Shown: positions 1 through 8,772 of the stretch, one piece after another | Layout of the letters: each line of letters starts with the position of its first letter | Numbering within the stretch: position 1 is the stretch's first letter | Assembly: GCA_018241765.1 (NCBI GenBank) | Contig: JAFEDD010000019.1 | Span: forward strand, 55,652 to 119,651 | Direction of reading: 5' to 3' | DNA length: 64,000 nucleotides | Origin: Pseudomonadota bacterium | Lineage (GTDB): Bacteria; Pseudomonadota; Gammaproteobacteria; Burkholderiales; Casimicrobiaceae | Notes under the pieces: model-generated | What the model saw: only the letters and a program-made list of their open reading frames with translations | The model's database searches: none | What the model was told of the DNA's origin: nothing | Position numbers and translations under genes: made by a program

Positions 1-3000
1 CTAAAACTCGAGCTCGGCGTCGATGCGTGCGAAGAGCTCGCCGTGCGGCCGCACGCGCCACGCGTCGCCGAGCGCCACGGTGCCGTGATAGCCGTCGCGC
101 ACGACCCGGATGTGCACCGGCGTCGGGCCCGGCCGGTAGCTCTTCAGCGTGGCGAGCAGCGCGGCTGCTTCGTCGCGACCGCTGTTGCCGTTGAGCTTGA
201 CGACGAGACGACGGCCGAAGCGCTCGCGGGCCTGATCGACGTCGTAGAGCGCATCGGCCGAGACGCGCGTGGCGCTGTCCTGGCGCATCGTGATCTTCGC
301 TTCGATGACGATCGGGATGTCTTCCTTCAACCAGTGGCGGTTCGCCTCCCAGAGATCGGCAGACAGCGAAACCTCGATGACGTTGGTGCGGTCGTCGATG
401 GCGAGGAAGCACATGCGCCCGCTCTTGGTGTTGATGACGCGCACGGCGTTGATGATGCCGGTGAGCCGCTGCCGATAGTCGCTCGGGGCCACCTTCGCCA
501 GCGGCATCGTCGTCATCGGTGCCAGGTGATTGCGGTAGGCGTCGTACGGGTGGCCGCTCAGGTAGAGCCCGAGCGCGGTCTTCTCGTGCGCGAGCCGCTC
601 GAGCGTCGTCCACGGTCGCGCTTCGATGAGCGGTGCGGCGCGCGCTTCGGTGTCGTCGCCGAAAAGGCTGTTCTGCGCCGCGTTGGCGCGTGAGCGTTCG
701 CCTTCGGCAAGGGCGGCGGCGACGCTCGCAAAGGCGCTGGCGCGGTTGTCATGCAGCGCATCGAAGGCGCCGGCCTTTACCAGCGCTTCCACCGTGCGCC
801 GGTTGACGGTCTGGGTGTTGACGCGGCGGCAGAAGTCGAAGAGGTCGCGGAAGGCGCCACCTTCGGAGCGCGCCCGCAGGATTTCCCGCACCGCACCCTC
901 GCCGGTGCCCTTGACGGCACCGAGCCCGTAGCGCAGCGTCTTGCGGTCGAGCGGCACGAAGCGGTACTCGCCGCGGTTGATGTCGATCGGCTCGAAGGCG
1001 AGGCCGTTGCCCAGCGCATCCTCGATCAGCGCGCGCACCTTGTCGGTGTCGTTCATGACGGCGCTCAGGTTGGCGGCCATGAACGCGGCGCAGTGATAGT
1101 GCTTGAAGTAGGCCGTCTGGTAGGCGAGCAGCGCGTAGGCGGCGGAGTGCGACTTGTTGAAGCCGTAGCCCGCGAACTTCTCCATGTCGTCGAACAACGT
1201 GCGCGCGAGCGCCTCGCTGACGCCGTTGGCCAGTGCGCCCTTGGTGAAGATTTCGCGGTGCTTGGCCATCTCCTCGGGCTTTTTCTTGCCCATCGCGCGG
1301 CGCAGCAGGTCGGCGCCGCCGAGCGAGTAGCCGCCGATGATCTGCGCGGCCTGCATGACCTGTTCCTGATAGACCATGATGCCGAAGGTTTCCTCGAGCA
1401 TCGGCTTCAGGCGCGGGTCGTAGTACTGCGCCTCCTGCGCGCCGTTCTTGCGCGCCGTATAGTCGGGGCTGAGCTCCATCGGGCCGGGCCGGTACAGCGC
1501 GTTGAGCGCGATCAGGTCCTCCATGCGCGTCGGCTTCGTGCGCGCGATGAGATCCTTCATGCCCGACGATTCAAACTGGAAGATGGCGTTGGTGTTCGTC
1601 TCGCGAAAGAGCTGGTAGACGGCCGGATCATCGAGCGGCAGGCGATCGAGATCCAGGTCGAAGGCGGGGTCGATGCGCTTGCAGAAGCGCACGGTCCAGT
1701 CGAGGATGGTGAGCGTGGTCAGCCCGAGAAAGTCGAACTTGACGAGCCCGATCGCCTCGACGTCGTCCTTGTCGAATTGGCTCACCATCGGTGCGCCGTC
1801 GTCCTGCGCGTAGAGCGGGCAGAAGTCGGTGAGCTTGCCCGGCGCGATCAGCACGCCGCCGGCGTGCATGCCGACGTTTCGGGGCAGCCCTTCGACCTGG
1901 GCGGCGAGATCGAGCAATTCGGCGACCTCGGGTTCGTTCTTTTCGCGCTCGATCAGCAGCGGTTCGAGTTCGCGCGCATAGAGCGTGTTCGATTCGCGGG
2001 CGGCCGGGTCGGTCGGCGCCGGCGCCAGCGTCGTCCATTTGCCGGGCGCGAAGGGAATCAGCTTCGCCACGCCGTCGACGAAGCCGTAAGGCATGCCGAG
2101 CACGCGGCCACAGTCGCGCACGGCGGCCTTCGCGGCCATGGTGCCGAAGGTGGCGATCTGGCCCACGCTGTCGCTGCCGTACTTGCGGCGCACGTAGTCG
2201 ATGACGCGGTCGCGCCCGTCCTGGCAGAAGTCGATGTCGAAGTCAGGCATCGACACCCGCTCGGGGTTCAGGAAGCGCTCGAAGAGCAGGTTGTAGCGCA
2301 GCGGGTCGAGGTCGGTGATGCCCAGCGAATAGGCCACCAGCGAGCCCGCGCCCGAGCCGCGCCCGGGACCGACCGGCACCCCGTTGGCCTTGGCCCAGCC
2401 GATGAAGTCGGCGACGATCAGGAAGTAGCCGGGGAAGCCCATCTTCACGATGGTCGCGATCTCGAACTCCGAGCGCTCCAGATACCGCGGGCGCGCGGCC
2501 TCACGTTCGGCCGCGTCGGGGTAGAGCGTCGTGAGCCGCGCTTCGAGCCCGCGCATGACTTCGCTGCGCAGATGCTCTTCGATGGTGACGCCGGGCGGCA
2601 GCGGAAAGCTCGGCAGGGTCGGCGTGCCCAGTTGCAGTTCGAGGTTGCAGCAGCGGGCGATGGCAACGGTGTTGGCGAGCGCCTGCGGCAGATCCTGAAA
2701 ACGCTCGACCATCTCGGCGCGGCTCACGAAGCGTTGCCGCTCGTTGAAGCGGCGCGTGCGGCGCGCGTCGTCGAGCGTCTCGCCCTCGGCGATGCAGACA
2801 CGCGCCTCGTGCGCCTTGAAGTCTTCCTCGCTCGCGAACTGGATCGGGTGCGTGGCCACCACCGGGGTGCCCGTGGCGCGCGCCAGCGCCACCGTGGCCG
2901 CGTTCACCGCCTGCTCAAAGTCGAAGCCGCAGACATGCAATTCGAGCGCGAAGCGCTCGGGGAAGGCCGCGCGCCAAAACGCGAGCGCGCGCGAGGCGTG

Positions 3001-3450
3001 CGCTTCCTGTCCGTTGCGCAACGCCACGCCGATCTCGCCGAACCACCCGCCGCTCAGGCAGAACACGCCCTCGGTGCCCGCCGCGTCGAACCATTCGCGC
3101 TGCATCAGCGCGCGGCCGCGATGCTGGTGATCGCGCCAGGCGCGGGTCAGCCAGTCGCAAAGGCGCAGGTAGCCCGCGTGCGACTGCGCCAGCAGCAGCA
3201 CGCGGCAGGGTTCGCCACCGGGCTCCTCGGGCGCCACCCACGCATCGACGCCGCAGATCGGCTTGATGCCCTTGCCGCGCGCGGCCTTGTAGAACTTCAC
3301 GAACCCGAACAGGTTGCCCAGATCGGTGATCGCCAGCGCCACCTGCCCGTCGTTGGCCGCGAGCTTTACGGCATCCTTGATGCGCAGCGTCGAATCGACG
3401 ATCGAATACTCGCTGTGCAGGCGCAGGTGGACGAAATCGGGCTCGGTCAT
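1..3450 (-). CDS. dnaE: DNA polymerase III subunit alpha
   Basis: Catalytic subunit of the replicative DNA polymerase, 1149 aa, the usual length for DnaE. An N-terminal PHP domain opens with HLRLHSEYSIVDSTLR. The polymerase core follows, with the metal-binding motif PDFDIDFCQ, GPGRGSGAGS upstream of it, and the finger region YQEQVMQ/GYGFNKSHSAAYA. The C-terminal part has the OB-fold-type segment around RLTGIINAVRV. The reading frame is open a further 19 codons upstream, but the ATG at 3450 (MTEPDFVHL) is chosen because homologues begin there. The gene is complete: its TAG stop is at the very left edge. It is divergent from the aminotransferase at 3681, and a palindromic repeat lies between them. 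Confidence 0.97.
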   Translation of the reverse strand: MTEPDFVHLRLHSEYSIVDSTLRIKDAVKLAANDGQVALAITDLGNLFGFVKFYKAARGKGIKPICGVDAWVAPEEPGGEPCRVLLLAQSHAGYLRLCDWLTRAWRDHQHRGRALMQREWFDAAGTEGVFCLSGGWFGEIGVALRNGQEAHASRALAFWRAAFPERFALELHVCGFDFEQAVNAATVALARATGTPVVATHPIQFASEEDFKAHEARVCIAEGETLDDARRTRRFNERQRFVSRAEMVERFQDLPQALANTVAIARCCNLELQLGTPTLPSFPLPPGVTIEEHLRSEVMRGLEARLTTLYPDAAEREAARPRYLERSEFEIATIVKMGFPGYFLIVADFIGWAKANGVPVGPGRGSGAGSLVAYSLGITDLDPLRYNLLFERFLNPERVSMPDFDIDFCQDGRDRVIDYVRRKYGSDSVGQIATFGTMAAKAAVRDCGRVLGMPYGFVDGVAKLIPFAPGKWTTLAPAPTDPAARESNTLYARELEPLLIEREKNEPEVAELLDLAAQVEGLPRNVGMHAGGVLIAPGKLTDFCPLYAQDDGAPMVSQFDKDDVEAIGLVKFDFLGLTTLTILDWTVRFCKRIDPAFDLDLDRLPLDDPAVYQLFRETNTNAIFQFESSGMKDLIARTKPTRMEDLIALNALYRPGPMELSPDYTARKNGAQEAQYYDPRLKPMLEETFGIMVYQEQVMQAAQIIGGYSLGGADLLRRAMGKKKPEEMAKHREIFTKGALANGVSEALARTLFDDMEKFAGYGFNKSHSAAYALLAYQTAYFKHYHCAAFMAANLSAVMNDTDKVRALIEDALGNGLAFEPIDINRGEYRFVPLDRKTLRYGLGAVKGTGEGAVREILRARSEGGAFRDLFDFCRRVNTQTVNRRTVEALVKAGAFDALHDNRASAFASVAAALAEGERSRANAAQNSLFGDDTEARAAPLIEARPWTTLERLAHEKTALGLYLSGHPYDAYRNHLAPMTTMPLAKVAPSDYRQRLTGIINAVRVINTKSGRMCFLAIDDRTNVIEVSLSADLWEANRHWLKEDIPIVIEAKITMRQDSATRVSADALYDVDQARERFGRRLVVKLNGNSGRDEAAALLATLKSYRPGPTPVHIRVVRDGYHGTVALGDAWRVRPHGELFARIDAELEF

Positions 3451-3530
3451 GGGTCGATTGTACGAACGCGCCGTCGCCGAAATCGGCATCCGCGGCGGCA
3501 CGGGCACGTCAATGACTTTTCATGCAAATG

Positions 3531-3610
3531 ACGTCCATAACGGGCTTGCAGAGCGAAATTGCCGAAAGTCGACATTGCCGCAAATCGAGCGCCAAGCCCG
3601 TCATGAATGC
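3531..3610. repeat. 80-bp palindromic intergenic element, copy 1
   Basis: Imperfect 18-bp inverted arms (acgtccataacgggcttg at 3531-3548 and caagcccgtcatgaatgc at 3593-3610) flank a 44-bp centre that contains gaaagtcgac. The same arms and centre spacing recur at 15577-15656 and 24115-24194, and a half copy lies near 30664-30711. Complementarity continues outward (tgactttt / aaaaagtca). It sits between divergent dnaE and the aminotransferase gene. It resembles a REP or MITE-type element; it carries no gene of its own. Confidence 0.75.
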
Positions 3611-3680
3611 GGCTTTCAGCAAAAAGTCAAAGCGCCAACGCGCAAAGCGGAGCGGACGCGATGACGGCGATAATGCCGCC

Positions 3681-4874
3681 ATGACTCAAGACACCCATCT
3701 CCTTCCGCGCGAGCGCATCGTCGGGCTGCGCGCGTCCAAGATTCGTGAGGTCGCCAACGCCGGCATGGGCCGCGACGACGTGCTCGCGTTCTGGTTTGGC
3801 GAACCCGACGAGGTGACGCCCGAATTCATCCGCAACGCCGCCGCCGAAAGCATCGCGCGCGGCGAGACGTTCTATTCGCACAACCTCGGGCTGCCGGAAC
3901 TGCGCGCGGCCATCGCCGCCTACCTCGCGCGGCTGCACCCGAACACCGCCTCCGCCCTCGGCCCCGAGCGCATCGCGCTCACCAGCTCCGGCGTCAGCGC
4001 GCTCTCGCTCGCCGCGCAGTGCCTCGTCAACCCCGGCGACCGCGTCGTCTGCGTGACGCCGCTGTGGCCCAATCTGGTCGAGATACCGAAGATCCTCGGC
4101 GCCGACGTGCACTGCGTCGCGCTCGACTTCGACGACGGCGGTTGGCGGCTCGACCTCGACCGTCTGCTCGCCGCGCTGACGCCCGACACGCGGCTGTGCA
4201 TCCTCAACGCCCCGAACAACCCGACCGGCTGGACGCTGACGCGCGCCGAGCAGCGCGCGATCCTCGAACGCTGCCGCCGCCACGGCACGTGGCTGCTCTC
4301 CGACGACGCCTACGAGCGCCTCGTGTTCGGCGCCGACGCCGTCGCGCCCTCGTTCTTCGACCTCGCCGACCGCGACGACCGGCTGATCAGCGCCAACACC
4401 TTCTCCAAGGCCTGGCTGATGACCGGCTGGCGGCTCGGCTGGCTCGTCGCCCCGCCCGCCTTCGTCGAAGAACTCGGCAAGGTCATCGAATACAACACCT
4501 CCTGCGCGCCGGTCTTCGTGCAGCGCGCCGGGCTCGCCGCCATCGAGCGCGGTGACACGGTCGTCGCGCGAACGCGCGAACGGCTGCGCGCTTCGCGAGA
4601 CCACCTCTGCGCCGGCCTCGCGACGCTGCCCGGCGTCCACGCGCCGCCACCGCCCGGCGCCATGTACGCGTTCTTCCGCATCGACGGCATGACCGATTCG
4701 CTCGCGTTCTGCAAGAACCTCGTCAGCACGCAAGGCCTCGGACTCGCGCCAGGCGCCGCCTTCGGCGAAGAAGGCGAAGGCTACGTGCGCTGGTGCTTCG
4801 CCAGCGACCACGCCCGCCTCGACGCCGGCCTTGAACGCCTGCGGCGTGGGTTGGAGGGTTGGCGGAGGCGGTAG
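3681..4874 (+). CDS. PLP-dependent class I/II aminotransferase
   Basis: Fold-type I aminotransferase of 397 aa from the ATG at 3681 (MTQDTHLLP). The N-terminal part has the aspartate-aminotransferase-like stretch LRASKIREVANAGM. Further motifs are NAPNNPTGW (substrate and PLP contacts), DDAYERLVF, and NTFSKAWLMTGWRLGW, whose lysine should form the Schiff base with PLP. In-frame codons upstream run through the palindromic repeat and are probably not translated. The amino donor cannot be told from sequence. It stands alone, with no pathway partner next to it. Confidence 0.88.
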   Translation: MTQDTHLLPRERIVGLRASKIREVANAGMGRDDVLAFWFGEPDEVTPEFIRNAAAESIARGETFYSHNLGLPELRAAIAAYLARLHPNTASALGPERIALTSSGVSALSLAAQCLVNPGDRVVCVTPLWPNLVEIPKILGADVHCVALDFDDGGWRLDLDRLLAALTPDTRLCILNAPNNPTGWTLTRAEQRAILERCRRHGTWLLSDDAYERLVFGADAVAPSFFDLADRDDRLISANTFSKAWLMTGWRLGWLVAPPAFVEELGKVIEYNTSCAPVFVQRAGLAAIERGDTVVARTRERLRASRDHLCAGLATLPGVHAPPPPGAMYAFFRIDGMTDSLAFCKNLVSTQGLGLAPGAAFGEEGEGYVRWCFASDHARLDAGLERLRRGLEGWRRR

Positions 4875-5121
4875 GTACGGCGGAGGACGGGTGAGGGACC
4901 GACGCGTGACGTTACTCGCACCTTACATGGTGTCTCAAATATCGCGGAAAGAATTCACTTCCGGAAAATGAATGGATCATTTTCCACAAGATTGTTGAAC
5001 GGATTCCTGGCGCTACCATCACTGTAAAAATTGACAATTTGAGTACGAGGCAATGCCGCGATCAAGTCATTTCAATAATCCGTGCTCGATTGTTCGCCTT
5101 GATTCAGGTATTGGATTCCAT

Positions 5122-5658
5122 ATGCGCTTCCTTTTGTGCGTGATTGAAATTCTTATCCTTGGTGTTATTACGTCGAACGCACATGCCGATTGGATCAGCA
5201 AGTCTGGGGAGCGCCTTCCTGACACGGAATACCGCAAGTCGGCTGGCGCGTTCGGAGCGCACCTCATTCTTGTGCCCGATGCTCAGCGCTTGCTCAGGGA
5301 CTGGGATACACCCAGCGAAACTGTCGAGATAACTGCCGTTAACTCCGTACCCATTGGCAGTCAAGCGAATGCGTTTGTCGTCTTCAAAGATTGCACGCCA
5401 ACAAAGTCCGGACAATGCAACGTTACGATGCAGTTTCGTGTTTATCAGCCGAACGGCAAAATTTATGCAAGTACACCTCTCATGGAGGTTTGGCAGGATA
5501 AGCCGGCGCCGCGAATGCTCGAGCTTTCGGTCCAGTACCTCAAAATCATTCTTGAACCAAAAGATCTCCCCGGTAAATATCTCGTTTCCGCGAAAGTGAG
5601 AGATAACGTCTCTGGTGTTTCGCTTGACCTGAGCTCCGCATTCACGGGCACCAAATGA
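5122..5658 (+). CDS. orphan secreted protein, AT-rich
   Basis: A 178-aa protein of no family I recognise. The ATG at 5122 gives a clear Sec signal peptide (MRFLLCVIEILILGVITSNA, then HA|DW), so it is likely periplasmic or exported. An ATG at 5053 would bury that signal behind 23 residues and is rejected. The mature part is mostly beta-like, with two close cysteines (CTPTKSGQC) that could form a disulfide. Base composition and codon choice are visibly more AT-rich than in neighbouring genes, as in the next gene, which suggests horizontal transfer. Confidence 0.6.
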   Translation: MRFLLCVIEILILGVITSNAHADWISKSGERLPDTEYRKSAGAFGAHLILVPDAQRLLRDWDTPSETVEITAVNSVPIGSQANAFVVFKDCTPTKSGQCNVTMQFRVYQPNGKIYASTPLMEVWQDKPAPRMLELSVQYLKIILEPKDLPGKYLVSAKVRDNVSGVSLDLSSAFTGTK

Positions 5659-5706
5659 AAACCAAGCCATCTTCGACTCTGGAGCGCCACGGCGGATTTC
5701 TCGGAT

Positions 5707-6084
5707 TTGCCTCCGCCCGCAGTGCCAAATATCATCGACGGTCGTCCAACTCTCTTAATTGTTTTGATTATGTTGCGTATAATTGCCAATGCTATTTTTC
5801 TTCTCGGGCTCGCTCCTTGGGCGATTATGTTCATGTTCAGCGCTATGCTTTTTGATGCGCCTGGGTCAGAGAATAGCTGGATAGCAAGAGGGTTATTTTA
5901 TTCAATTGCCTCCTATCCTGTACTTGTTGCTATTGGATTTTTTTCCAGTGGTGGTTTATGGGCGCTCAAGGAAGGGCATCAGTGGCGTAACTATTTGGCG
6001 CTTTTGCCTTTAGTCAGTTTCGTTCTCGTTATACTCTTCATGATACTATCAGATCGGATCTGCGGCGGACGGCTTTCCTGTTGA
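5707..6084 (+). CDS. small orphan membrane protein, possibly frameshifted
   Basis: A 125-aa hydrophobic protein with about three membrane segments (residues ~15-50, 63-83 and 94-115). No family recognised. It follows the secreted protein by 48 bp in the same AT-rich islet and could be co-transcribed with it. The end (DRICGGRLSC) looks unnatural. In the +2 frame, reading stays open from 6044 to a TAA at 6224 and encodes a protein-like sequence, so the gene may have lost its C-terminal part by a frameshift near 6045-6075. The exact start is uncertain. Confidence 0.5.
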   Translation: MPPPAVPNIIDGRPTLLIVLIMLRIIANAIFLLGLAPWAIMFMFSAMLFDAPGSENSWIARGLFYSIASYPVLVAIGFFSSGGLWALKEGHQWRNYLALLPLVSFVLVILFMILSDRICGGRLSC

Positions 6085-6226
6085 TTTCAAATCTTTCTTG
6101 CGGTGCTGGCAATCCACTCGCGCGATTGCTTTTTCATCGTATGGATCGTTTCAGTACTTGAATGTCACAAGCGAATTTTTTTATGATGTCTATGTTGCAG
6201 ACTGTTCGGATACGTGCTTTTTATAA
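6044..6226 (+). pseudogene. possible frameshifted 3' remainder of the membrane protein gene
   Basis: Stop-free stretch in the next reading frame, overlapping the end of the 5707-6084 gene. It encodes about 60 residues including GFPVDFKSFLRCW and TSEFFYDVYVADCSD, which look like a soluble tail rather than random translation. No start codon or ribosome binding site of its own is apparent. The rest of 6085-6324 holds no other gene that I can see. Confidence 0.3.
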
Positions 6227-6324
6227 AAAATTATGGGCACCTTCTTGATAAAAGGAATGGCACTGACCTTTTCGAAATCTGAATTCATCGTGTTATTTTT
6301 CCCGGTGCTCTACAGATAAACCCC

Positions 6325-6942
6325 ATGCTCCCATCCCTCTCATTCCTTCTCGCTGCACTGCTCCTGGCTATCACGCCTGGTCCCGGCATCGCGTACGTGG
6401 TTGCACGTACGGCAGCGGGTGGCAGGGCCGAGGGGTTGGCGTCCTGCGTCGGCACGGGCATCGGCGGGATGGTGCATGTCGTCGCGGCGGCGACGGGGCT
6501 GTCGCTGCTTCTCGCACAGTCGGCGTTGGCGTTTTCCTTCGCCAAGTACTTGGGTGCCGCCTATCTGATCTACCTCGGGGTCAGGCTCTTCCTCTCCAAG
6601 GCACCGGTGGCGAACGTGGTTGTTCGATCGAATGGCGCGCGTCGTGCTTTGATTGAAGGTATCGTGGTCGAGGCGCTCAATGTGAAGACGGCACTCTTCT
6701 TTCTGGCGTTTCTGCCGCAGTTCCTGGTCGGGCGCGATTCGGTGGCGATGCAGCTCGCTGTCATGGGCTTCGTGTGCGTCGTTCTCAACACGCTTGTCGA
6801 TGTCGCGGCGGTCTATGGGGCGGCACGCTTGGTGCGGTCCGATTTTCCGGGGCGGCGTCGTGCAGGTTGGCTCAGCAAGGCGAGTGGCGCCACGCTGGTC
6901 GCCTTGGGGGTGTATGTCGCGACGACGAGGCGAAGTGCCTGA
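6325..6942 (+). CDS. LysE/RhtB-family amino-acid exporter
   Basis: Inner-membrane efflux protein of 205 aa, the usual size. The family signature TPGPG lies near residues 18-22, followed by GRAEGLASCVGTGIGG and the helix pair FAKYLGAAYLIYLGVRLFLS; about six membrane helices are expected. The family exports amino acids such as lysine, homoserine lactone or threonine, but the substrate cannot be predicted here. It marks the return to normal GC composition after the AT-rich islet. No LysG-type regulator is adjacent. Confidence 0.9.
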   Translation: MLPSLSFLLAALLLAITPGPGIAYVVARTAAGGRAEGLASCVGTGIGGMVHVVAAATGLSLLLAQSALAFSFAKYLGAAYLIYLGVRLFLSKAPVANVVVRSNGARRALIEGIVVEALNVKTALFFLAFLPQFLVGRDSVAMQLAVMGFVCVVLNTLVDVAAVYGAARLVRSDFPGRRRAGWLSKASGATLVALGVYVATTRRSA

Positions 6943-7119
6943 TTAAACGCTTCCGCTGCCGCAGATCGCTCTGCGTGTTGTCGGCACGCACGAATCCGCG
7001 AGCCAGTCGCTCGGCATCGACGAGCTTCCCTCGAAACGTCCCGGGTTGCACGCGGTGCGAGCGGGGCAGTCTCGCTGTGTTTGAAGCGCAGCAACGGCGA
7101 TGAAGGGACACCTGCCGCG

Positions 7120-8742
7120 CTATTCCGGCGTCGCAAAAAACCGCCGCAACAGCGCCTGATAGCGCCACGGGTCGCGGGGTTTCGTGGTGACCATCTGCGC
7201 GAGGAGGTCGATGCGGTCGCGCTCGTTCACGTCGAGTGCGCGCCAGACGAGGGCGACTTCGGTGAGCACGCGCTGTTCGTCGGTGTTCAGCGCGTGCGGC
7301 CAGCGCGCGAGGCGACTGAATTGCTCGCGGGAGTCGCGCTCGGCGGCGATGCGGTCGCCACCGTAGCGGCGCGCGATCATCGCCGTGACGCGCGCGGTGA
7401 TGTCGCTCAGTTGGGGTGGCACCGCGCCGCCGAAATGGAGCGCGACGTTGCCTTCGGTGAAGCGCAGCAGCGTCGCTTCGCTGCTGCGATAGCCGTCGCC
7501 TCGGGCGATGCGTCGATGTTCGCGCTCGGCCAAGCGGCGCAGTTCCGGCACCAGCGGTCGGAAGCCGTAGCGGTGATAGAACCAGAACGCGCCGCTCTTG
7601 ATGCCATCGGGGTTGTCGAGGCCGAATTGATAGGGCTCGACCTCGATATGGCGCACCGTGAATGCGTGCCGATAGCAGCGCAGCAACTGACACATCAGAT
7701 AGCCCGATTCCCCGCCGCGATACGGCTCGAAGATGTTCATGCCGAACGTGGCGCGCTCGCCGAGGATCCATGAGCCGCCGTAGGCGACCGGAAAGCCGTT
7801 GCGAAAGAGCGTGAAGCCGATGTAGGACTCGAGCGGCAGTTGCCGTGCCGCCACCATGCCGAAGAGGGCGCAGGTGAGCCCGCGGCCAAGCTCATACAGC
7901 CGCAGCGTGGAGGCATCGAGGTAGGTGGCCGGGTCGGTCTCGCGGACGGTGAGCGTCATCGTCAGGCGGATGACGTCGATGGCGTGCTGCCGTTCGGCCT
8001 CATCGAGCGCCAGTGGCGGCGGCAGCGGCGTGTCCATCACGGCCGCGGCGTCGAAGCGACGGAGGTTTTCGGTTGGAAAGAACGGCGCGGCGACCGGCAG
8101 GCGGTTGCATGCCTTGCTGAAGCGCTCGCTGCGCGGCGCGACGCGCACGTACAGATCGAGCGCTTCGAACAGCTGATCCTTGACCAGGGGTCGGTCGTCG
8201 AGCCGACTGAGTTCGTTGACGAGAAAGGCGAGTCGCTGCGACGGGCGGACTTTGAGTGAGGTGAGCAGTCCGTCGTTGTCGTATCCGGCGGTCGTCTCGC
8301 CGCGCTCGAGCGAGGGCAGCGTGAGCTTCAGCACCGCGTTCAGGTCGAGGAGCGCCTCGCCAAACGAGTCGATGCTCACGGCGACCTGCGGCAAGCCGAG
8401 CAGCCAGCGCACGCAGTCGTGCGAGAAACGGGTGACGGTGTCGACCCAGGGCAGCCCGCGCTCGGCGAGCACCGCCGGATGGCGACCGCGCAGCGCCTTC
8501 AGAAAACGCGCGATGCGGCGGAATTCGCGCTCGATCTGCGCGAGCGTGGCCGCATCCGGCGGATGGGCGGCGAGGAAGAGCAGCGTGTCGTGATACGCGC
8601 CGAGCGTGGCATCGGCCTTCAGTGGCAGCGCGCTCAGTCGTCGCAGCGCGTCACGCCGCTGCGCGTTGGAGGCGGCATCGAAGCGCGCTGCGGAGTCATG
8701 CAGCGTGCGCAGCAGGGTGGCGCGGGAGGGGCGAGAGGGCAT
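7120..8742 (-). CDS. large protein with a GNAT-like C-terminal region
   Basis: About 540 aa; I do not recognise the family. The N-terminal ~270 residues are helical and featureless. Around residues 300-400 there is a pattern like GNAT acetyltransferases: GFPVAYGGSWILGE (strand pair), YRGGESGYLMCQLLRCYRHA (acyl-CoA-binding-loop-like), IEVEPYQFGLDN and FWFYHRYGFRP (the common FYxxxGF end). This is an inference from pattern only. The ATG at 8742 is chosen; a GTG at 8766 is also possible. It lies 30 bp after corA on the same strand and may share its transcript. Confidence 0.6.
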   Translation of the reverse strand: MPSRPSRATLLRTLHDSAARFDAASNAQRRDALRRLSALPLKADATLGAYHDTLLFLAAHPPDAATLAQIEREFRRIARFLKALRGRHPAVLAERGLPWVDTVTRFSHDCVRWLLGLPQVAVSIDSFGEALLDLNAVLKLTLPSLERGETTAGYDNDGLLTSLKVRPSQRLAFLVNELSRLDDRPLVKDQLFEALDLYVRVAPRSERFSKACNRLPVAAPFFPTENLRRFDAAAVMDTPLPPPLALDEAERQHAIDVIRLTMTLTVRETDPATYLDASTLRLYELGRGLTCALFGMVAARQLPLESYIGFTLFRNGFPVAYGGSWILGERATFGMNIFEPYRGGESGYLMCQLLRCYRHAFTVRHIEVEPYQFGLDNPDGIKSGAFWFYHRYGFRPLVPELRRLAEREHRRIARGDGYRSSEATLLRFTEGNVALHFGGAVPPQLSDITARVTAMIARRYGGDRIAAERDSREQFSRLARWPHALNTDEQRVLTEVALVWRALDVNERDRIDLLAQMVTTKPRDPWRYQALLRRFFATPE

Positions 8743-8772
8743 TGCTGCGTCGGCTCCGAGGGGCACAGGCGC

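Noticed and set aside
751..3531. 926-codon plus-strand frame opposite dnaE
   Set aside because: It is the antisense of a fully conserved gene; the Arg/Val/Gly-rich translation is typical of GC-rich shadow frames.
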